Source: Cavia porcellus (lineage: Eukaryota > Chordata > Mammalia > Rodentia > Caviidae). Taken from it: DNA of 64,000 nucleotides. The position numbers and the translations under genes are program-made. Below, in pieces: positions 49,701 through 62,394 of this stretch; position 1 is the stretch's first letter; each line of letters begins with the position of its first letter. The notes beneath the pieces were generated by a model. The model did not search any database and was not told the DNA's origin. It saw only the letters and a list, made by a program, of their open reading frames with translations. Where the stretch lies: contig NW_026947632.1 of the NCBI RefSeq assembly GCF_034190915.1, positions 1 through 64,000 of the forward strand. Direction: 5' to 3'.

Positions 49701-49896
49701 CAGAAACCTATCCTACATTGCCACTGCATGTTTCCTGACCTCCCCATGCTAAATACCCCTTGTCGCTTTTCTCCGTCCTACATTGCCTCTCACTGCCTAT
49801 CCTATTTCAGGCCCTCCGATTCACACCAACCCGTGATGTTTTTCTCACTCCTACTAGTGAGTGGCCTGTTAGAAACACTTACAATGCGCACCACCC
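46785..49896 (+). repeat. 15-monomer HOR, unit 1 (3,112 bp)
   Basis: Monomers begin near 46,859, 47,066, 47,271, 47,479, 47,687, 47,895, 48,100, 48,308, 48,516, 48,724, 48,931, 49,138, 49,346, 49,552 and 49,760. The first three are M4, M5 and an M6 form with GAAAGCAGTGC and CACAACGGGATG. The rest are classes not found in the 11-mer, including CTGTGCTG, CATCACCCCGTG, ACAAGGTGATG, TCAGTGCCTCC, TTTGCCTATAC and GATATTTCTCATAAAAC. The whole unit recurs once immediately and again at 59.7 kb. Confidence 0.88.
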
Positions 49897-52800
49897 CACG
49901 ATGCTTTTCAGAAACCTATCCTACATTGCCACTGCATGTTTCCTGACCTCCCCATTCTGACCACCCAGTAGTGCTTTTCTCCATCCTACATTGCCACTCA
50001 CTGCCTATCCTAATTCAGGCCTTCCGATTCACACCACCCCGTGATATTTTTCTCACTCCTACTAGTGAGTGGCCTGTTAGAAACTCTTACAGTGCGCACC
50101 ACACCGCGATGTTTTTAAGAAACCTATCCTACATTGACACTGCATGTTTCCTGACCTCCCATGCTAAATATCCCTTGGCGCTTTTCTCCATCCTACATTT
50201 CCACTCACTTCCTATCCTACTTCAGGCCCTCTGATTCACACCTCCCCGTGATGTTTTTCTCACTCCTACTTGTGAATGGCCTGTTAGAAACCCTTACAAT
50301 GCGCACCAAACCACGATGTTTTTCAGAAACCTATCCTATATTGCCACTGCATGTTTCCTGACCTCCACATGCTGAGCACTCCGTGGCGCTTTTCTCAATG
50401 CTACATTGCCACTCACTGCCTATCCTACTTCAGGCCCTTCAATTCACACCACCCTGTGATGTTTTTCTCACTCCTACTAGTGAATGGCCTGTTAGAAAGC
50501 AGTGCAATGCGCACCACAACGGGATGTTTTTCAGAAACCTATCCTACATTGCCACTGCATGTTTCCTGACCTCCCCATGCTGACCACCCCGTGGCACTTT
50601 TCTCCATCCTGCATTGCCACTCACTGCCTATCCTAATTCAGGCCCTCCGATTCACACCACCCTGTGCTGTTTTTCTCACTCCTACTAGTGAATGGCCTGT
50701 TAGAAACCCTTACACTGCGCACCACCCAGCGATGTTTTTCAGAAACCTATCCTACATTGTCACTGCATGTTTCCTGTCCTCCCCATGCTGACCACCACGT
50801 GGCGCTTTTCTCCATCCTACCTTGCCACTCACTGCCTATCCTAATTCAGGCTTCCCATTCACATCACCCCGTGATGTCTTCCTCACTCCTAATAGTGAAT
50901 GGCCTGTTAGAAACCCTTACAATGCGCACCACACCGCGATGTTTTTAGAAACCTATCCTACATTGCCACGGCATATTTCCTGACCTGCCCATGCTGACCA
51001 CCCCGTGGCAATTTTCTCCATCCTACATTGCCACTCACTGCCTATCCTAATTCAGGATTCTGATTCACACCACAAGGTGATGTTTTTCTCACTCCTACTA
51101 GTGAATCGCTTGTTAGAAACGCTAACAATGTGCACCACACTGCGATGTTTCTCATAAACCTATCCTACAATGCCACTGCATTTTTCTTGACCTCCCCATG
51201 CTGACCACCCCGTGGCGCTTTTCTCCATCCTACATTGTCACTCACTGCCTATCCTAATTCAGTGCCTCCGATTCACACCACCCAGTGATGTTTTTATCAC
51301 TTCTACTAGTGAATGGCCTGTTAGAAACCCTTACAATGCGCACCACTCCGCGATGTTTTTCAGAAACTTATCCTACATTGCCACTGCATGTTTACTGACC
51401 TCGCCATGCTGAACACCCTGTGGTGCTTTTCTCCATCCTACATTGCCACTCTTTGCCTATACTAATTCAGGCCCTCCGATTCACACCACCCCGTGATGTG
51501 TTTCTCACTCCTAGTAGTGAATGGCCTATTAGAAACCCTTACAATGCGCACCACCCCGCGATGTTTTTCAGAAACCTATCCTACATTGCCACAGCATATT
51601 TCCTGACCTCCCCATGCTGACCACCCCGTGGTGCTTTTCTCCATCCTGCATTGCCACTGACTGCCTATCCTAATTCAGGCCCTCCGATTCACACCAGCAC
51701 GTGATGTTTTTCTCACTCCTACTAGTGAATGGCCTGTTAGAAACCCTTAGAATGCGCACCAGTCCGCAATGTTTTTCAGAAACTTATCCTACATTGCCAC
51801 TGCATGTTTCCTGACCTCCCCATGCTGACCACCCCGTGGTGCTTTTCTCCATCCTATATTGCCACTCACTGCCTATCCTAATTCAGGCTTCCCATTCACA
51901 CCACCCCGTGATATCTTGCTCACTCCTACTAGTGAATGGTCTGTTAGAAACCCTTACAATGCGGACCACCCCGCGATGTTTTTTAGAAACCTATCCTACA
52001 TTGCCACTGCATGTTTCCTTACCTCCACATGCTGAGCACTCCGTGGCGATTTTCTACATCCTACATTGCCACACACTGCCTATCCTAATTCAGGCTTCTG
52101 ATTCAAACCACCCCGTGATGTTTTTCTCACTCCTACTAGTGAATCCCTTGTTAGAAACCCTAACAATGTGCACCACACCGCGATATTTCTCATAAAACTA
52201 TCCTACATAGCCACTGCATGTTTCCTGACCTCCCCATGCTGACCACCCCGTGGCGCTTTTCTCCATCCTACTTTGCCACTCACTGCCTATCCTAACTCAG
52301 GCTTCCGATTCACACCACCCCATGATATTTTTCTCACTCATACTAGTTAATGGCCTGTTAGAAACCCTTACAGTGTGCACCACCCCGCGATGTTTTTCAG
52401 TAACGTATCCTACATTGCCACTACATGTTTCCTGACCTCCATAGCTGAGCACTCCGTGGCGCTTTTCTCTATCCTACATTTTCACTCACTGCCTATCCAA
52501 CTTCAGGCCCTCTGATTCACACCAACCCGTGATGTTTATCTCACTCCTACTAGTGAATGGCCTGTTAGAAACCCTTACAATGCGCACCACCCCGCGATGT
52601 TTTGCAGAAACCTATCCTACATTGCCACTGCATGTTTCCTGACCTCCACATGCTGAGCAATCCGTGGAGCTTTTTTCCATCATACATTGCCACTCACTGC
52701 CTATTCTAATTCAGGCCCTCCGATTCACACCACCCCGCGATGTTTTTCTCACTCCTACTAGTGAATAGCCTGTTAGAAACCCTTACAATGCGCACCACCC

Positions 52801-53008
52801 CGCAATATTTTTCAGAAACCTATCCTACATTGCCACTGCATGTTTCCTGACCTCCCCATGCTAAATACCCCTTGTCGCTTTTCTCCGTCCTACATTGCCT
52901 CTCACTGCCTATCCTACTTCAGGCCCTCCGATTCACACCAACCCGTGATGTTTTTCTCACTCCTACTAGTGAGTGGCCTGTTAGAAACCCTTACAATGCG
53001 CACCACCC
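49897..53008 (+). repeat. 15-monomer HOR, unit 2 (3,112 bp)
   Basis: Tandem copy of the preceding unit at a constant 3,112 bp offset (for example 47,271 and 50,383, 48,308 and 51,420, 49,138 and 52,250). Differences are scattered single bases, such as CTCCATCC against CTCATTCC in M4 and TTTTTAAGAAACC against TTTTTCAGAAACC. It ends within CACCACCCCGCGATG. Confidence 0.88.
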
Positions 53009-54949
53009 CGCGATGTTTTTCAGAAACCTTTCCTATAATGCCACTGAATGTTTCCACACCTCCCCATGCTGACCACATCGTGGCGCTTTCCTCCTTCCTA
53101 CATTGCCACTCACTGCCTATCCTAATTCAGGCCCTCTGATTCACAGCACCCCATGATGTTTTTCTCACTCCTACTAGTGAATGGCCTGTTAGAAACCCTT
53201 ACAATGCGCACCACCCCGCGAGGTTTTGCAGAAACCTATCCTACATTGCCACTGCATGTTTCCTGACCTCCACATGCTGAGCACTCCCTGGCACTTTTCT
53301 CCATCCTACATTGCTACTCACTGCCTATCCTAATTCAGGCACTCCGATTAACACCACCCGTGACGTTTTTCTCACTCCTACTAGTCAATAGCCTGTTAGA
53401 AACCCTTACAATGTGCACCACCCCGCGATATTTTTCAGAAACCTATCCTACATTACCACTGCATGTTTCCTGACCTCCCCATGCTGACCACCCCGTGGCT
53501 CTTTTCTCCATCCTGCATTGCCACTCACTGCCTATCCTATTCAGGCTCTCCGATTCACACCACCCCATGATGTCTTCCTCACTCCTACTAGTGAATGGCC
53601 TGTTAGAAACCCTTACAATGCGCACCACCCCGCGATGTTTTCAGAAACCTATCCTACATTGCCACTGCATGTTTCTTGACCTCCCCATGCTGACCAAAAC
53701 TTGGCGCTTTTCTCCATCCTACATTGCCACTCACTGCCTATCCTACTTCAGGCCCTCCGATTCACACAACCCCATGATGGTTTTCTCACTCCTACTAGTG
53801 AGTGGCCTGTTAGAAACCCTTACAATGTGCACCACCCCGCGATGTATTTTAGAAACCTATCCTACTTTGCCACGGCATGTTTCCAAACCTCCCCATGCTG
53901 ACCACATCTTGGCGCTTTTCTCCATACTACATTGCCACTCACTGCCTATCCTAATTCAGGACCTCCGATTCACACCACCCCGTGTTGTTTTTCTCACTCC
54001 TAGTAGTTAATGGCCTGTTAGAAACACGTACAATGCGTACCACACCGCGATGATTTTCAGAAACCTATCCTACATTGCCACTGCATATTTCCTTACCTCC
54101 ACATGCTGAGCACTCCGTGGCGATTTTCTACATCCTACATTGCCACACACTGCCTATCCTAATTCAGGCTTCCGATTCAAACCACCACGTGACGTTTTTC
54201 TCACTCCTACTAGTGATTCCCTTGTTAGAAACCCTAACAATGTGCACCACACCGCGATATTTCTCATAAAACTATCCTACATAGCCACTGCATGTTTCCT
54301 GACCTCCACATGCTGAGCACTCCCTGGCACTTTTCTCCATCCTACATTGCTACTCACTGCCTATCCTAATTCAGGCACTCCGATTAACACCACCCCGTGA
54401 CGTTTTTCTCAATCCTACTAGTGAATAGCGTGTTAGAAACCCTTACAATGTGCATCACCCCGCGATATTTTTCAGAAACCTATCCTACATTACCACTGCA
54501 TGTTTCCTGACCTCCCCATGCTGACCACCCCGTGGCTCTTTTCTCCATCCTGCATTGCCACTCACTACCTTTACTAATTCAGGCCCTCCAATTCACACCA
54601 CCATGTTATGTTTTACTCACTCCTACTAGTGAATGGCCTATTAGAAACCCTTACAATGCGCACCAACCCTCGATGTTTTTCAAAAACCTATCCTACATTG
54701 CTACTGCATGTTTCTTTACATCCCCATGCTGACCAACCAATGGCGCTTTTCTCCATCCTACATTGCCACTCACTGCCTATCCTATTCAAGCCCTCCGATT
54801 CACACCACCCCATGATGTCTTCCTCACTCCTACTAGTGAATGGCCTGTTAGAAACCCTTACAATGCGCACCACCCCGCGATGTTTTCAGAAACCTATCCT
54901 ACATTGCCACTGCATGTTTCTTGACCTCCCCATGCTGACCAACACTTGG
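53009..54949 (+). repeat. Mosaic segment between HOR domains
   Basis: About nine monomers of mixed origin. There are two M13 copies (CTGGCACTTTTCTCC at about 53,290 and 54,323). M9 copies sit at 53,495 and about 54,740, M10 and M11-like copies at 53,701 and about 53,910. A GATATTTCTCATAAAAC monomer from the 15-mer family sits at about 54,115. No segment longer than about two monomers has a clean displaced copy, so this stretch has had more exchanges than its flanks. No non-repeat DNA is present. Confidence 0.75.
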
Positions 54950-56110
54950 CGCTTTTCTCCGTCCTACATTGCACTCACTGCCTATCCTACTTCAGGCCCT
55001 CCGATTCACACCAACCCGTGATGTTTTTCTCACTCCTACTAGTGAGTGGCCTGTTAGAAACCCTTACAATGCTCACCACCCCACGATGCTTTTCAGAAAC
55101 CTATCCTACATTGCCACTGCATGTTTCCTGACCTCCCCATTCTGACCACCCAGTAGTGCTTTTCTCCATCCTACATTGCCACTCACTGCCTATCCTAATT
55201 CAGGCCTTCCGATTCACACCACCCCGTGATATTTTTCTCACTCCTACTAGTGAGTGGCCTGTTAGAAACTCTTACAGTGCGCACCACACCGCGATGTTTT
55301 TAAGAAACCTATCCTACATTGACACTGCATGTTTCCTGACCTCCCATGCTAAATATCCCTTGGCGCTTTTCTCCATCCTACATTTCCACTCACTTCCTAT
55401 CCTACTTCAGGCCCTCTGATTCACACCTCCCCGTGATGTTTTTCTCACTCCTACTTGTGAATGGCCTGTTAGAAACCCTTACAATGCGCACCAAACCACG
55501 ATGTTTTTCAGAAACCTATCCTATATTGCCACTGCATGTTTCCTGACCTCCACATGCTGAGCACTCCGTGGCGCTTTTCTCAATGCTACATTGCCACTCA
55601 CTGCCTATCCTACTTCAGGCCCTTCAATTCACACCACCCTGTGATGTTTTTCTCACTCCTACTAGTGAATGGCCTGTTAGAAAGCAGTGCAATGCGCACC
55701 ACAACGGGATGTTTTTCAGAAACCTATCCTACATTGCCACTGCATTTTTCCTGACCTCCCCATGCTGACCACCCCGTGGCACTTTTCTCCATCCTGCATT
55801 GCCACTCACTGCCTATCCTAATTCAGGCCCTCCGATTCACACCACCCTGTGCTGTTTTTCTCACTCCTACTAGTGAATGGCCTGTTAGAAACCCTTACAC
55901 TGCGCACCACCCAGCGATGTTTTTCAGAAACCTATCCTACATTGTCACTGCATGTTTCCTGTCCTCCCCATGCTGACCACCACGTGGCGCTTTTCTCCAT
56001 CCTACCTTGCCACTCACTGCCTATCCTAATTCAGGCTTCCCATTCACATCACCCCGTGATGTCTTCCTCACTCCTAATAGTGAATGGCCTGTTAGAAACC
56101 CTTACAATGC
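54950..56110 (+). repeat. Partial third copy of the 15-mer HOR
   Basis: Matches about 49,765-50,925 at 5,185 bp: M7-like with CTCCGTCC, then M4, M5, M6, CTGTGCTG and CATCACCCCGTG. It stops after about 5.5 monomers in CTTACAATGCGCACCACCCC, where the sequence becomes that of 43.66 kb. One base is lost in ATTGCACTCAC at about 54,969. Confidence 0.83.
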
Positions 56111-57815
56111 GCACCACCCCGCGATGTTTTCAGAAACCTATCCTACATTGCCACTGCATGTTTCTTGACCTCCCCATGCTGACCAACACTTGGCGCTTTG
56201 CTCCATCCTACATTGCCACTCACTGCCTATCCTACTTCAGGCCCTCCGATTCACACCACCCCATGATGTTTTTCTCACTCCTACTAGTGAGTGGCCTGTT
56301 AGAAACCCTTACAATGCGCACCACCCCGCGATGTATTTCAGAAACCTATCCTACATTGCCACGGCATGTTTCCAAACCTCCCCATGCTGACCACATCGTG
56401 GCACTTTTCTCCATCCTACATTGCCACTCACTGCCTATCCTAATTCAGGACCTCCGATTCACACCACCCCGTGATGTTTTTCTCACTCCTGCTAGTTAAT
56501 GTCCTGTTAGAAACTCTTACACTGCGCACCATACCGCAATGTTTTTCAGAAACCTATCCTACATGGCCACTGCATGTTTCCTGAACTCCCCATGCTGAAC
56601 ACCCTGTGGCACTTTTCTCCAACCTACATTGCCACTCACTGCCTTTCCTAATTCAGGCCCTCCGACTCAAACCAATATGTGATTTTTTCTCACTCCTACT
56701 AGTGAATGGCCTGCTAGAAGCCCTTACAATTCGCACCACACCGCGATGTTTTTCAGAAACCTATCCTACATTGCCACTGCATGTTTCCTGACCTTCCCAT
56801 GCTGACCACCCCGTGGCGCTTTTATCCATCCTACATTGCCACTCACTGCTTATCCTAATTCAGGCTTTCGATTCACACCACGCCGTGATGTTTTTCTCCC
56901 TCATACTAGTTAATGGCCTGTTACAAACCCTTACAGTGCGCACAACACCGTAATGTTTTTCAGAAACCTATCATACATTGCCACTGCATGTTTCCTGAAC
57001 TCCCCATGCTGACCACCCCGTGGCGCTTTCTCCATCCTACATTGCCACTGACTGCCTATACTAATTCAGGCCCTCTGATTCACACCAACCTGTGATGTTT
57101 TTCTCACTCCTACCTGTGAATGGCCTGTTAGAAACCCTTACAATGCGCACCACCCCACGATGTTTTTCATAAACCTATCCTACATTGCCACTGCATGTTT
57201 CCTGACCTCCCCATTCTGAACACCCAGTAGTGCTTTTCTCCATCCTACATTGCCACTCACTGCCTATCGTAATTCAGGCCTTCCGATTCACACCACCCCG
57301 TGATATTTTTCTCACTCCTACTAGTGAGTGGCCTGTTAGAAACTCTTACAGTGCGCACCACCCCGCGATGTTTTTCAGAAACCTTTCCTACATTGCACTG
57401 AATGTTTCCAGACCTCCCCATGCTGATCACATCGTGGCGCTTTTCTCCATCCTACATTGCCACTCACTGCCTATCCTACTTCAGGCCCTCTGATTCACAC
57501 CACCCCATGATGTTTTTCTCACTCCTACTAGTGAATGGCCTGTTAGAAACCCTTACAATGCGCACCACCCCGCGATGTTTTTCAGAAACCTATCCTACAT
57601 TGCCACTGCATGTTTCCTGACCTCCACATGCTGAGCACTCCCTGGCACTTTTCTCCATCCTACATTGCTACTCACTGCCTATCCTAATTCAGGCACTCCG
57701 ATTAACACCACGCCGTGACGTTTTTCTCACTCCTACTAGTGAATAGCCTGTTAGAAATCCTTACAATGTGCACCACCCCGCGATATTTTTCAGAAGCCTA
57801 TCCTACATTACCACT
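56111..57815 (+). repeat. Displaced copy of ~43,664-45,368 (+12,447 bp)
   Basis: M10, M11, M1, M2, M3, M4/M7 hybrid, M8-like and M13 recur in the same order and with the same private features: AATTCGCACC in M1, CTTTTATCC and CCGTAATG in M2, and CATTGCACTG in the hybrid. Shared hybrid joints show this is a copy, not an independent event. Confidence 0.85.
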
Positions 57816-58220
57816 GCATGTTTCCTGACCTCCCCATGCTGACCACCCCGTGGCTCTTTTCTCCATCCTGCATTGCCACTCACTGCCTTTCCTAATTCAG
57901 GCCCTCTGATTCACACCAACCTGTGATGTTTTTCTCACTCCTACTAGTGAATGGCCTGTTAGAAACCCTTACAATGCGCACCAACCCTCGATGTTTTTCA
58001 AAAACCTATCCTACATTGCCACTGCATGTTTCTTGACATCCCCATGCTGACCACCCCATGGTGCTTTTCTCCATCCTACATTGCCACTCACTGCCTATCC
58101 TATTCAGGCCCTCCGATTCACACCACCCCATGATGTCTTCCTCACTCCTACTAGTGAATGGCCTGTTAGAAACCCTTACAATGCGCACCACCCCGCGATG
58201 TTTTCAGAAACCTATCCTAC
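57816..58220 (+). repeat. Two monomers (M8-like, M9) absent from the 45.36 kb copy
   Basis: The offset to the displaced source changes here from 12,447 to 12,861 bp, a gain of 414 bp or two monomers: a GTGGCTC monomer with CCAACCCTCGATG, and an M9 (CCCCATGGTGC, CCTATTCAGG). Both occur between M13 and M10 here and at 63.0-63.4 kb, and similar copies lie at 54.5-54.9 kb. The simplest reading is that the 45.36 kb copy lost them. Confidence 0.78.
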
Positions 58221-61200
58221 ATTGCCACTGCATGTTTCTTGAGCTCCCCATGCTGACCAACACTTGGCTCTTTTCTCCATCCTACATTGCCACTCACTGC
58301 CTATCCTACTTCAGGCCCTCCCATTCACACCACCCCATGATGTTTTTCTCACTCCTACTAGTGAGTGACCTGTTAGAAACCCTTACAATGCGCACCACCC
58401 CGCGATGTATTTCAGAAACCTATCCTACTTTGCCACGGCATGTTTCCAAACCTCCCCATGCTGACCACATCGTGGCGCTTTTCTCCATCCTACATTGCCA
58501 CTCACTGCCTATCCTAATTCAGGACCTCCGATTCACACCACCCCGTGATGTTTTTCTCACTGCTACTAGTGAATGGCCTGTTAGAAACCCGTACAATGCG
58601 TACCACACCACGATGTTTTTCAGAAACCTATCCTACATTGCCACTGCATGTTTCCTGACTTCCCAATGCTAAATACCCCTTGTCGCTTTTCTCCATCCCA
58701 GATTGCCACTCACTGCCTATCCTCCTTCCGGCGCTCCGATTCACACCTCCCCGTGATGTTTTTCTCACTCCTGCTTGTTAATGTCCTGTTAGAAACTCTT
58801 TCAGTGCGCACCACACCGCAATGTTTTTCAGAAACCTATCCTACATGGCCACTGCATGTTTCCTGAACTCCCCATGCTGAACACCCTGTGGCGCTTTTCT
58901 CCAACCTACATTGCCCCTCACTGCCTTTCCTAATTCAGGCCCTCCGACTGAAACCAATATGTAATTTTTCCTCACTCCTACTAGTGAATGGCCTGTTAGA
59001 AACATTTACAATGCGCACCACACCGCGATGTTTTTCAGAAACCTATCCTACATTGCCACTGCATGTTTCCTTACCTCCCCATGCTGACCACCCCGTGGCG
59101 CTTTTCTCCATCCTACATTGCCACTCACTGCCTATCCTAATTCAGGCCCTCCGATTCACACCACCCTGTGCTGTTTTTCTCACACCTACTAGTGAATCAC
59201 TTATTAGAAACCCTAACAATGTGCACCACACCGCAATGTTTCTCATAAACCTATCCTACATTGCCACTGCATGTTTCCTGACCTTCCCATGCTGACCACC
59301 CCGTGGCGCTTTTATCCATCCTACATTGCCACTCACTGCTTATCCTAATTCAGGCTTTCGATTCACACCACGCCGTAATGTTTTTCTCCCTCATACTAGT
59401 TAATGGCCTGTTACAAACCCTTACAGTGCGCACAACACCGCAATGTTTTTCAGAAACCTATCGTACATTGCCACTGCATGTTTCCTGAACTCCCCATGCT
59501 GACCACCCCGTGGCGCTTTCTCCATCCTACATTGCCACTGACTGCCTATACTAATTCAGGCCCTCTGATTCACACCAACCTGTGATGTTTTTCTCACTCC
59601 TACCTGTGAATGGCCTGTTAGAAACCCTTACAATGCTCACCACCCCACGATGCTTTTCAGAAACCTATCCTACATTGCCACTGCATGTTTCCTGACCTCC
59701 CCATTCTGACCACCCAGTAGTGCTTTTCTCATTCCTACATTGCCACTCACTGCCTATCCTAATTCAGGCCTTCCGATTCACACCACCCCGTGATATTTTT
59801 CTCACTCCTACTAGTGAGTGGCCTGTTAGAAACTCTTACAGTGCGCACCACACCGCGATGTTTTTCAGAAACCTATCCTACATTGCCACTGCATGTTTCC
59901 TGACCTCCCATGCTAAATATCCCTTGGCGCTTTTCTCCATCCTACATTTCCACTCACTGCCTATCCTACTTCAGGCCCTCTGATTCACATCTCCCCGTGA
60001 TGTTTTTCTAACTCCTACTTGTGAATGGCCTGTTAGAAACCCTTACAATGCGCACCAAACCACGATGTTTTTCAGAAACCTATCCTATATTGCCACTGCA
60101 TGTTTCCTGACCTCCACATTCTGAGCACTCCGTGGCGCTTTTCTCAATGCTACATTGCCACTCACTGCCTATCCTACTTCACGCCCTTCAATTCACACCA
60201 CCCCGTGATGTTTTTCTCACTCCTACTAGTGAATGGCCTGTTAGAAAGCAGTGCAATGCGCACCACAACGGGATGTTTTTCAGAAACCTATCCTACATTG
60301 CCACTGCATGTTTCCTGACCTCCCCATGCTGACCACCCCGTGGCACTTTTCTCCATCCTGCATTGCCACTCACTGCCTATCCTAATTCAGGCCCTCCTAT
60401 TCACACCACCCTGTGCTGTTTTTCTCACTCCTACTAGTGAATGGCCTGTTAGAAACCCTTACACTGCGCACCACCCAGCGATGTTTTTCAGAAACCTATC
60501 CTACATTGTCACTGCATGTTTCCTGTCCTCCCCATGCTGACCACCACGTGGCGCTTTTCTCCATCCTACCTTGCCACTCACTGCCTATCCTAATTCAGGC
60601 TTCCCATTCACATCACCCCGTGATGTCTTCCTCACTCCTAATAGTGAATGGCCTGTTAGAAACCCTTACAATGCGCACCACACTGCGATGTTTTTAGAAA
60701 CCTATCCTACATTGCCACGGCAAGTTTCCTGTCCTGCCCATGCTGACCACCCCGTGGCAATTTTCTCCATCCTACATTGCCACTCACTGCCTATCCTAAT
60801 TCAGGCTTCTGATTCACACCACAAGGTGATGTTTTTCTCACTCCTACTAGTGAATCGCTTGTTAGAAACGCTAACAATGTGCACCACACTGCGATGTTTC
60901 TCATAAACCTATCCTACAATGCCACTGCATGTTTCTTGACCTCCCCATGCTGACCACCCCGTGGCGCTTTTCTGCATCCTACATTGTCACTCACTGCCTA
61001 TCCTAATTCAGTGCCTCCGATTCACACCACCCAGTGATGTTTTTATCACTTCTACTAGTGAATGGCCTGTTAGAAACCCTTACAATGCGCACCACTCCGC
61101 GATGTTGTTCAGAAACTTATCCTACATTGCCACTGCATGTTTACTGACCTCGCCATGCTGAACACCCTGTGGTGCTTTTCTCCATCCTACATTGCCACTC

Positions 61201-62394
61201 TTTGCCTATACTAATTCAGGCCCTCCGATTCACACCACCCCGTGATGTGTTTCTCACTCCTAGTAGTGAATGGCCTATTAGAAACCCTTACAATGCGCAC
61301 CACCCCGCGATGTTTTTCAGAAACCTATCCTACATTGCCACAGCATATTTCCTGACCTCCCCATGCTGACCACCCCGTGGTGCTTTTCTCCATCCTGCAT
61401 TGCCACTGACTGCCTATCCTAATTCAAGCCCTCCGATTCACACCACCACGTGATGTTTTTCTCACTCCTACTAGTGAATGGCCTGTTAGAAACCCTTAGA
61501 ATGCGCACCAGTCCGCAATGTTTTTCAGAAACTTATCCTACATTGCCACTGCATGTTTCCTGACCTCCCCATGCTGACCACCCCGTGGTGCTTTTCTCCA
61601 TCCTACATTGCCACTCACTGCCTATCCTAATTCAGGCTTCCCTATTCACACCACCCCGTGATATGTTGCTCACTCCTACTAGTGAATGGCCTGTTAGAAA
61701 CCCTTACAATGCGGACCACCCCGCGATGTTTTTTAGAAACCTATCCTACATTGCCACTGCATGTTTCCTTACCTCCACATGCTGAGCACTCCGTGGCGAT
61801 TTTCTACATCCTACATTGCCACACACTGCCTATCCTAATTCAGGCTTCTGATTCAAACCACCCCGTGATGTTTTTCTCACTCCTACTAGTGAATCCCTTG
61901 TTAGAAACCCTAACAATGTGCACCACACCGCGATATTTCTCATAAAACTATCCTACATAGCCACTGCATGTTTCCTGACCTCCCCATGCTGACCACCCCG
62001 TGGCGCTTTTCTCCATCCTACTTTGCCACTCACTGCCTATCCTAACTCAGGCTTCCGATTCACACCACCCCGTGATATTTTTCTCACTCATACTAGTTAA
62101 TGGCCTGTTAGAAACCCTTACAGTGTGCACCACCCCGCGATGTTTTTCAGTAACGTATCCTACATTGCCACTACATGTTTCCTGACCTCCATAGCTGAGC
62201 ACTCCGTGGCGCTTTTCTCTATCCTACATTTTCACTCACTGCCTATCCAACTTCAGGCCCTCCGATTCACACCAACCCGTGATGTTTATCTCACTCCTAC
62301 TAGTGAATGGCCTGTTAGAAACCCTTACAATGCGCACCACCCCGCGATGTTTTGCAGAAACCTATCCTACATTGCCACTGCATGTTTCCTGACC
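58221..62394 (+). repeat. Displaced copy of ~45,360-49,533 (+12,861 bp)
   Basis: About 20 monomers: M10, M11, M12, M1, M14, M2, M3 and then most of a 15-mer unit. Shared private features include GTCCTCCCC, GATGTTGTTCAG, CACAAGGTGATG and TTACGTATCC-type changes (AGTAACGTATCC). Differences are sparse, for example TATGTAATTTTTCC against TATGTGATTTTTCC in M1 and CATTCTGAGC against CATGCTGAGC near 60,119. Confidence 0.86.

Noticed and set aside
53009..54949. Mosaic segment as a foreign insertion
   Set aside because: Every monomer in it belongs to a class found elsewhere in the array and stays in register; only the order is scrambled.
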